From an uncultured Collinsella sp. (GTDB lineage: Bacteria > Actinomycetota > Coriobacteriia > Coriobacteriales > Coriobacteriaceae): a DNA stretch of 10,251 nucleotides. The stretch lies in contig URGY01000054.1 in assembly GCA_900547505.1 (NCBI GenBank), positions 1 through 10,251 of the forward strand, given 5' to 3'. Below, one piece after another: positions 5,687 to 10,251 of this stretch. The notes beneath the pieces are model-generated. The model was given only the letters and a program-made list of their open reading frames with translations. It made no database searches and was not told the origin of the DNA. Position 1 is the stretch's first letter. Each line of letters begins with the position of its first letter. The position numbers were made by a program, and so were the translations under genes.

Positions 5687-7129
5687 GTGCTTAATAGATT
5701 CCGCATGCTTGTCGCCTGTGCTCTGACATTCGCGCTTTGCTGGGTGCCGGGATTTGCATTTGCTGGGAACGCTGAGGACGGGGCCCAGGTTGCTGCGACC
5801 GCTCATGGGCTTTCCTACGGGATCGAGGGTTTTGAGCGGTTGGCCAAGGGGACTGCTCGTGCCATGGAGGGCCAGCCTGAGGGCTACCGGTTTCCCGTTG
5901 ACGAGGACGTGGACCTTGTGGTGGCGCCTGCTGCCGATCGCGTTGTGGTGTGGATATCGCCCAAGGCGGTCGAGAAGTATGGATTGGATCCGCAGGACAA
6001 CGAGTGCGTATCGGGCCTCAAGGCCCTCGTCTGTAAACTCGACAGCGCAAACTGCATGGGAGGTGCGCAGCTAGGGGACGTGGATCTTCCTTGGTATGTC
6101 ACGGCGGAAACAACGTTTGATGCTGGCGGGTATACCTATAGCTTTGACGAGCGCGGTGCGGATGGGGACCGCTATGTGGTGATTGCATCAGCCTCGGGCG
6201 ATGCCAAGGGCGGCGCGCGTTGGCTTGATAGCGCTCAAATGGCAGAAGCATCGTCTGTCGTATTGCGGGATGAGCAGGGCCCCTTGACCTCTCTGGCCTC
6301 CTTTTTGGGCGACATCGACTACCGTCCGTTTTGGGTGTCTATCAAAACGAGCGGCCTCGCCCTGGCGATTGCCTTCGCGCTGGGCCTGTTTGCCGCGTGG
6401 AAGACTATGGGTACCTCGAGTCGCATCAAGGGCCTGCTCGACTCGGTCTTTACCATCCCTATGGTGCTGCCGCCCACGGTCTGCGGCTTTCTGCTCCTCA
6501 TGTTGTTTGGCCGCTCGACCGGGGTCGGTCGGTGGCTTATCGCGCACGGCGTCTCGATCGTCTTTACGTGGCCGGCGGCGGTGATCTCTGCCGTGGTGGT
6601 GTCGTTCCCGCTCGTCTATCGTACGGCGCTCGGAGCCTTCGAGAGCCTCGACACGCAGATGCTCGATGCGGCGCGCACGCTGGGCTGGTCCGAGCGTCGC
6701 ATCTTTACCAAGCTCATGATGCCGCTTAGCTGGCCCTCGATTGCCGCCGGCACGGTGCTCGCCTTTGCCCGCGCGATGGGCGAGTTTGGCTGCACGCTGT
6801 TCTTTGCGGGCAACTACGCCGGTATTACGCAGACCATTCCCATCGCCATCTACTTTGAGTGGATGGGCGGCAACACGTCGGTAGCCCTCTTTTGGGTCGT
6901 CGTCGTGATCGTGTTTAGTTTCCTAGTCATCCTGTTCATCAACATGTATACGGCGCATTCGCAAAAGTATCGCGAGCGAGGTCTCTCCCGTGCGGAGCGC
7001 AAACAGGCCAAAGAGCTTGCCGGACAGCGCGATTCGCTCGACCCGGCGGGCGGCGATGCCTTGCGTATCGATCGCGAGGCGCTGGCTGAACTTATGCGCG
7101 ATGACGCGGTCACGAAGGGAGGTCGATAG
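5687..7129 (+). CDS. modB: Molybdate ABC transporter permease ModB with extra N-terminal secreted domain
   Basis: Membrane channel subunit of the molybdate importer. Length is 480 residues, about twice the usual 220-230. The ModB core spans about 211-425: YRPFWVSIKTS, then LPPTVCGFLL (261-270), and the EAA coupling loop DAARTLGWS (327-335) leading to LAFARAMGEFG (358-368), which meets ModC. Ahead of it lie a signal-peptide-like segment (1-26, ending AFA) and about 185 polar residues with three Cys (107, 116, 123) and no domain I recognise. Behind it is a charged cytoplasmic tail (about 424-480). The GTG at 5687 is chosen because TTGGAG lies six bases upstream; an earlier in-frame GTG at 5618 overlaps the modA stop without a matching site, and ATG 5705 would shorten the signal peptide. 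The frame is open and continuous, so this is a true fusion here, not a frameshift join. Confidence 0.92.
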   Translation: MLNRFRMLVACALTFALCWVPGFAFAGNAEDGAQVAATAHGLSYGIEGFERLAKGTARAMEGQPEGYRFPVDEDVDLVVAPAADRVVVWISPKAVEKYGLDPQDNECVSGLKALVCKLDSANCMGGAQLGDVDLPWYVTAETTFDAGGYTYSFDERGADGDRYVVIASASGDAKGGARWLDSAQMAEASSVVLRDEQGPLTSLASFLGDIDYRPFWVSIKTSGLALAIAFALGLFAAWKTMGTSSRIKGLLDSVFTIPMVLPPTVCGFLLLMLFGRSTGVGRWLIAHGVSIVFTWPAAVISAVVVSFPLVYRTALGAFESLDTQMLDAARTLGWSERRIFTKLMMPLSWPSIAAGTVLAFARAMGEFGCTLFFAGNYAGITQTIPIAIYFEWMGGNTSVALFWVVVVIVFSFLVILFINMYTAHSQKYRERGLSRAERKQAKELAGQRDSLDPAGGDALRIDREALAELMRDDAVTKGGR

Positions 7130-7132
7130 GCC

Positions 7133-8203
7133 ATGTCGCTCGTTCTGGATATCAAAAAGCGCTATCCCGGGTTTGTGCTCGATATGCAGTTTGAGGCCGG
7201 CGAGGAGCGCGTGGCGCTGCTGGGCGCCTCGGGTTGCGGCAAGAGCTGTACGCTGCGCTGCATTGCCGGCGTGGAGACGCCTGACGAGGGCAAGATCGTC
7301 GTCAACGGCGTGACCTTTTTTGACTCGGCGGCGGGCATCAACCTGTCGCCCCAGGCGCGCAAATGCGCCCTGTTGTTCCAAAACTATCAGCTGTTTCCCA
7401 ACATGACGGTGGCCGATAACGTATGTGCCGGTGTAAAGGACGTGGGCGACGCCGCCGCACGCAAAAAGCTCGCCGAGCGCTATCTGGGCATTTTCGGTCT
7501 GGCTGATTTCGCCGACCGCTATCCCGCGCGCCTCTCGGGCGGCCAGCAGCAGCGCGTGGCGCTCGCGCGCATGGTGGCGGCGCACCCGGGCATCTTTATG
7601 TTCGACGAGCCCATGAGCGCACTCGATTCCTATCTTAAGAGCGCGCTCGAACAGAACATGCTCGACCTGTTCGATGTATGCAACCGCACCGTGCTCTACG
7701 TGAGTCACGATATCGACGAGGCGTGCCGTCTGTGCGAGCGCATCTGCGTGATGCACAACGGGCATGTTGAGGAGATCGGCTCCGTCGAGGATGTGGTTCG
7801 CTGCCCGCAGACGCTTGCGGCGCTGCGTCTGACGGGCTGCAAGAACACAAGCCGCGCGCGAAAGATCGGGCCCGAGGAAGTTGAGGCGCTCGATTGGGGC
7901 ATGACCTTTAACGTGGGTCGCGAGGTTCCCGATAATGTGGCGTACCTGGGCATTCGCGCGAGCTACTTCCATATGGACAACCGTGCCGAGCGGGGTCGCA
8001 ACAGCTACGACCTGCACGTAGCGCGCGTGAGCGATTCGCGTTTTGAGCGCCTGGTGCTGTTGGATGCGCCGCGGGCCGATGCACCAACGCGTCTGCAGTG
8101 GAAGGTCAACAAGGTGAGCGTGCCAGCGGATGGGTTACCGCAAGAAGGCGAGACCCTGCGTATGCATTTTGATGCCAACAGGATTCATTTGGTTTGTCGA
8201 TAG
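7133..8203 (+). CDS. modC: Molybdate ABC transporter ATP-binding protein ModC
   Basis: Cytosolic ATPase that drives molybdate import through ModB. Length is 356 residues, normal for ModC. Walker A GASGCGKS (31-38), Q-loop Q83 in LFQNYQLFPNMTV, signature LSGGQQQR (134-141), Walker B IFMFDEP (154-160), D-loop SALD and switch H192 in SHD are all intact. After about residue 230 comes a C-terminal regulatory domain beginning with LTGCKNTSRARKI and DWG (254-256), the style of ModC proteins of Gram-positive anaerobes with a mop/TOBE-type molybdate-sensing region. The ATG at 7133 follows the modB stop by 3 bases, with AAGGGAGG ending 10 bases upstream inside modB, so translation is tightly linked. 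It is the last gene of the operon: a terminator follows within 12 bases of the stop. Confidence 0.95.
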   Translation: MSLVLDIKKRYPGFVLDMQFEAGEERVALLGASGCGKSCTLRCIAGVETPDEGKIVVNGVTFFDSAAGINLSPQARKCALLFQNYQLFPNMTVADNVCAGVKDVGDAAARKKLAERYLGIFGLADFADRYPARLSGGQQQRVALARMVAAHPGIFMFDEPMSALDSYLKSALEQNMLDLFDVCNRTVLYVSHDIDEACRLCERICVMHNGHVEEIGSVEDVVRCPQTLAALRLTGCKNTSRARKIGPEEVEALDWGMTFNVGREVPDNVAYLGIRASYFHMDNRAERGRNSYDLHVARVSDSRFERLVLLDAPRADAPTRLQWKVNKVSVPADGLPQEGETLRMHFDANRIHLVCR

Positions 8204-8214
8204 CGCTGGGTAAT

Positions 8215-8246
8215 GCCGTCGGGGATATAAGCCTCGGCGGCTTTTT
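8215..8246 (+). terminator. Rho-independent terminator of modABC
   Basis: GCCGTCGGGG (8215-8224) pairs with CCTCGGCGGC (8232-8241): ten pairs with two G-U and a 7-base loop (ATATAAG), followed by TTTTT. It starts 11 bases after the modC stop and is the clearest terminator in the window. Confidence 0.9.
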
Positions 8247-8330
8247 GCCGTTCGCCGAATGAGGAATGACAAACCTTTATCAATCAAGATAATTATTTAT
8301 TAAACGATGGCACACGACGCTGTCGTACGA

Positions 8331-8381
8331 ATGTCAACGGTGTTCGCATGGTCGACGACCGTTGATATAGTTGACCTCAAC
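8331..8381 (+). promoter_or_regulatory. Inverted repeat and GTTGA half-site array
   Basis: ATGTCAACGGT (8331-8341) and ACCGTTGATAT (8358-8368) are inverted copies: 11 pairs, one of them G-T, with a 16-base spacer. Directly after comes the small palindrome GTTGA-CC-TCAAC (8370-8381). Four GTTGA/TCAAC half-sites thus lie within 48 bases, ending just before a strong ribosome binding site. It could be an operator for an unlinked regulator or an RNA hairpin. No regulator gene is in the window. Confidence 0.4.
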
Positions 8382-8401
8382 TTGTAAAGGAGGGTGCGCA
8401 T

Positions 8402-8470
8402 ATGCCGCAGACGACATACATTCGCCGCGTTGCCGCGCGCGCCCTGTATATGGCTCGGAGTCGCATATGA
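8402..8470 (+). CDS. Putative 22-residue basic small peptide or leader peptide
   Basis: A short ORF (begins MPQTTYIRR, ends MARSRI) starts with ATG 7 bases after AAAGGAGGG, the best ribosome binding site in this part of the window. The product would have five Arg, two Tyr and no acidic residues. Its stop overlaps another ATG (ATATGA, 8467-8469) that opens a 56-codon frame ending at 8637, which overlaps the start of the double-cubane gene at 8630, so coupled translation is conceivable. I recognise no family and see no membrane segment. The ribosome binding site argues for translation; the size and unremarkable sequence argue for caution. A regulatory leader peptide is the simplest reading. Confidence 0.35.
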   Translation: MPQTTYIRRVAARALYMARSRI

Positions 8471-8609
8471 GCAGGTATGTTCACGGCTCCGGGAGAGACG
8501 ACGCACAACTAAATAATCGACCGCAAAGCAGGTTCCCTAAAATTCCGGGTTTGAGCACGGCCGGGCAAACGCCGTCCGTCGTGCATCGATACCGCTGTTA
8601 TCCATTTTT

Positions 8610-8626
8610 GGTTCGAGAGGGGAACC
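8610..8626 (+). promoter_or_regulatory. Hairpin presenting the ribosome binding site of the double-cubane gene
   Basis: GGTTC (8610-8614) pairs with GAACC (8622-8626) around a 7-base loop that holds GAGAGGG, the ribosome binding site of the gene starting at 8630. The same GGGAACC (8620-8626) is also perfectly complementary to GGTTCCC at 8531-8537, which would instead bury it. The two pairings exclude each other. They are seen as complementarity only; no folding energies were computed. Confidence 0.35.
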
Positions 8627-8629
8627 GTC

Positions 8630-9913
8630 ATGGCTGAAGAATTCGATTTCCATCCGATGTGGGAGAGCCTCGGCATGAATCTTGTCGATCACGACATGCT
8701 GCTGGGCGCCGTGGGCCAGATGTACGGCGACATGTTCCTGACGCAGAACAATCGCCCCAAGTCCACGTCCTACCTGGACTTTGTGGCCACCAACATCCAC
8801 AGCGGCCGCATTAAGGAGATGCTCGACAAGAAGGAGGCCGGCGAGGCCACCAAGATCGTCGGTTCGTTCTGCGTCTACGTGCCCGAGGAGATTGTTCTCG
8901 CCTGCGACGGTATCCCCGTGGGTCTGTGCTCGGGTGCCGATTGGGCAACCGATAAGGTCGAGGAGCATCTGCCGCGCAACACCTGTCCGCTTATCAAGAG
9001 CTTTGCCGGCTTTAAGCTGGGCGAGGTCTGCCCCTACATTGAGTCGAGTGACCTGGTGGTAGGCGAGAACACCTGCGATGGCAAGAAGAAGGCCTACGAG
9101 TTCTTTGCAACGCAAAAGAACATGTACGTCATGGATATCCCCAATGTGCACGACGAGTCGACGCTCGTGACCTGGAAGGCCGAGGTCAAAAAGCTCGCCG
9201 CCAAGATCGAGGAAGAGTGCGACGTCACGATTACGCCTGAGCGTCTGAAGGCCGCCATCCACGCCGTCAATGAGAAACGCCGCGCCCTGCAGCGCCTCGC
9301 TGCGACCCGCGCTGCCGACCCTGCGCCCATCAGCGGTCTCGACAGCCTGCTGACCGTTCAGGCCGCCTTTATGGACGACACACCGCGTCTGACCGGAGCC
9401 ATCAACGATATGGCGGCTGAGTGCGAGCAGCGTGTCGAGGCCGGCGAGGGCGTGGCGCCCAAGGGGACCAAGCGTATCCTGTACACCGGCACGCCCATGG
9501 CCGTGCCCAACTGGAAGCTGTTCAACCTCATCGAGAAGGCCGGTGGCGTCGTGGTCGGCGAGGAGTCCTGCACGGGTTCGCGCTATTACAAGGACCTGGT
9601 CGACGAGACCGGTGAGACGGTCGACGAGATGCTCGACGCCATCGCCGAGCGCTACTTTAAGATCAACTGCGCCGTCTTTACGCCCAACGACCAGCGTATG
9701 AAGGACATTGTCCAGATGGCCAAGGACCTGCATGCCGACGGCATCGTCGACGTGGCTCTGCAGTTCTGCACGCTCTACGAGATGGAGTCGTTTGCCGTGG
9801 AGAAGGCCGCCGAGGAGGCAGGCATTCCGTTTATGCACATCACGACCGACTACGCCGGCGAGGACGCAGGCCAGTTACAAACCAGGATCGAAGCTTTCTT
9901 GGAGACCATTTAG
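8630..9913 (+). CDS. Double-cubane-cluster protein (2-hydroxyacyl-CoA dehydratase D-component superfamily, YjiM-like)
   Basis: Predicted cytosolic iron-sulfur reductase of 427 residues. It follows E. coli YjiM and the double-cubane-cluster proteins (DCCP) closely in motif order: GSFCVYVPEEI (78-88), LPRNTCPLIKS (114-124), CPY (134-136), DLVVGENTCDGKKKAYE (141-157), GEESCTG (310-316), PNDQR (352-356) and VDVALQFC (373-380). Conserved Cys at 81, 119, 134, 149, 314 and 380 are candidate cluster ligands. DCCPs receive low-potential electrons from an ATP-hydrolysing activator and reduce small substrates; classical relatives dehydrate 2-hydroxyacyl-CoA. No CoA-transferase, acyl-CoA dehydrogenase or activator is nearby, which favours the DCCP reading, but the substrate is unknown. 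The N-terminus is about 40 residues longer than in YjiM. The start follows GAGAGGGG by 7 bases. A paralogue follows after 150 bases. Confidence 0.88.
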   Translation: MAEEFDFHPMWESLGMNLVDHDMLLGAVGQMYGDMFLTQNNRPKSTSYLDFVATNIHSGRIKEMLDKKEAGEATKIVGSFCVYVPEEIVLACDGIPVGLCSGADWATDKVEEHLPRNTCPLIKSFAGFKLGEVCPYIESSDLVVGENTCDGKKKAYEFFATQKNMYVMDIPNVHDESTLVTWKAEVKKLAAKIEEECDVTITPERLKAAIHAVNEKRRALQRLAATRAADPAPISGLDSLLTVQAAFMDDTPRLTGAINDMAAECEQRVEAGEGVAPKGTKRILYTGTPMAVPNWKLFNLIEKAGGVVVGEESCTGSRYYKDLVDETGETVDEMLDAIAERYFKINCAVFTPNDQRMKDIVQMAKDLHADGIVDVALQFCTLYEMESFAVEKAAEEAGIPFMHITTDYAGEDAGQLQTRIEAFLETI

Positions 9914-9928
9914 GACTATCCGCCCCGG

Positions 9929-10030
9929 CGGCTTTCCCGGGCACCCGATCTTGCCGTTCAAACCGTCGCGTGTGTACCAAAGTACGCGGCGCTCCTCTTT
10001 TACGGCAACCTCGGGCACCTGGGAAAGCCG
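9929..10030 (+). repeat. 102-base imperfect palindrome between the two double-cubane genes
   Basis: The outer arms 9929-9957 and 10002-10030 are inverted copies with 25 of 29 positions able to pair (one G-T). The first ten (CGGCTTTCCC / GGGAAAGCCG) are perfect, then two symmetrical 2-base mismatches interrupt. Inside, CGTCGC (9964-9969) pairs with GCGGCG (9986-9991) and GTAC (9974-9977) with GTAC (9982-9985). As RNA it would make a long branched or rod-like hairpin filling almost the whole intergenic space. There is no strong T-run after it, so a simple terminator is unlikely; an mRNA processing or stability element, an attenuator, or a miniature mobile repeat are possible. Confidence 0.7.
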
Positions 10031-10063
10031 TTTCCTTGGTTGGTTGAAAGGTTTAGGAGTTAT

Positions 10064-10251
10064 ATGTCGGAAAATATTGAGCAGCCGTTGCCGCGCACGT
10101 TTGAGGAGTTCAACGAGCAGCGCAAGGCGGCGTTTATTCGCGTCAAGGATTGTAAGCAGGCGGGTAATCGCCTGGTCGGTTTTCTGTGCAGCTACACGCC
10201 GCTCGAGATTATCGATGCCGCGGGGGCTGCGAGCGTGGCGCTGTGCGGCAC
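10064..10251 (+). CDS. Second double-cubane-cluster / 2-hydroxyacyl-CoA dehydratase family protein (partial, cut by window end)
   Basis: The reading frame starts at ATG 10064 with AGGAG four bases upstream and stays open through the window end (62 codons seen). The N-terminus resembles YjiM-type proteins: TFEEFNEQRKAAF (about 12-24), then LVGFLCSYTPLEIIDAAGA (about 38-56) and VALCG. These match the first Cys region (GSFCVYVPEEI...GLC) of the preceding gene, so this is a paralogue placed in tandem. It lacks the longer N-terminal extension of its neighbour and is closer to the E. coli arrangement. Whether it forms a heterodimer with the upstream protein or a separate homodimer cannot be told. 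An activator ATPase gene may follow beyond the window. Confidence 0.85.
   Translation, partial: MSENIEQPLPRTFEEFNEQRKAAFIRVKDCKQAGNRLVGFLCSYTPLEIIDAAGAASVALCG

Larger units (their letters stand above)
8247..8629 (+). promoter_or_regulatory. 383-base leader region without a conventional gene
   Basis: The stretch between the modABC terminator and the first double-cubane gene contains an AT-rich tract (about 8274-8305), an inverted-repeat/half-site array (8331-8381), a 22-codon ORF with a strong ribosome binding site (8402-8470), and candidate alternative hairpins around the next gene's ribosome binding site (8531-8626). No known riboswitch class, tRNA or terminator with a T-run is recognisable. 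A weak -10 candidate is TATAGT at 8366-8371, with TTCGCA at 8343-8348 as a poor -35. Confidence 0.5.

Noticed and set aside
6923..8017. 364-codon minus-strand frame opposite modC
   Set aside because: ModC on the plus strand has every ABC ATPase motif; this frame is a shadow.
8467..8637. 56-codon frame following the 22-codon leader ORF as a separate protein gene
   Set aside because: Its residue composition (Arg, His, Pro, Ser, scattered) looks non-coding and it has no ribosome binding site of its own; kept only as part of the coupling observation.
8537..9838. 433-codon open frame on the minus strand opposite the double-cubane gene
   Set aside because: It is an antisense shadow of a gene with a full set of conserved motifs and a good ribosome binding site; no family features of its own.
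9920..9935. CCGCC/GGCGG hairpin followed by CTTT as a terminator of the first double-cubane gene
   Set aside because: The stem has only 4-5 pairs with a tiny loop and the T-run is three bases; the larger palindrome beginning at 9929 overlaps and explains the region better.

Overview
The window looks like the start of a draft contig from a high-GC, anaerobic, Gram-positive gut actinobacterium, most likely of class Coriobacteriia (a Collinsella-like genome). The reasons are GC-rich codon use throughout, strong AGGAGG-type ribosome binding sites, a Tat-type lipoprotein signal, and double-cubane-cluster (2-hydroxyacyl-CoA dehydratase superfamily) enzymes. The genus is inferred from style, not shown by a marker gene. 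The first 46 bases are not genomic. They are an untrimmed Illumina Nextera P5-side adapter (end of P5, i5 index AAGGCTAT, transposon read-1 adapter with mosaic end), so biology starts at base 47.

Layout. (1) Bases 47-83 hold a 10-bp inverted repeat cut by the adapter. (2) Bases 108-2579, minus strand: a CLC-family antiporter with the signature residues of the fluoride (CLC-F) branch, followed in the same direction by a DgkB/YegS-type lipid kinase. (3) Bases 2580-2789: a divergent intergenic region with weak promoter elements for both directions. (4) Bases 2790-4592, plus strand: moeA and mogA (molybdenum insertion and molybdopterin adenylylation), closed by a rho-independent terminator. (5) Bases 4593-8246: a promoter with an unusual array of GAATA-type palindromes, then modA-modB-modC, a complete molybdate ABC importer closed by a strong terminator. 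ModB is atypical: it carries a secreted domain of about 185 residues in front of the permease core and a charged cytoplasmic tail behind it. (6) Bases 8247-8629: a 383-base leader without a conventional gene. It holds an inverted-repeat/half-site array, a 22-codon ORF with an excellent ribosome binding site, and alternative RNA helices around the next gene's ribosome binding site. (7) Bases 8630-10251: two tandem double-cubane-cluster proteins (the second cut by the window end), separated by a 102-base imperfect palindrome.

How it works together. ModABC imports molybdate; MogA adenylylates molybdopterin and MoeA inserts Mo, giving Mo cofactor. These two adjacent units form one functional block for molybdoenzyme maturation, though no molybdoenzyme is encoded here. 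The double-cubane proteins are iron-sulfur reductases that normally need a separate ATP-driven activator (HgdC/YjiL type), which is not in the window and may lie downstream. The CLC-F/lipid kinase pair is functionally separate. I see no tRNA, rRNA, CRISPR array, transposase or phage gene.
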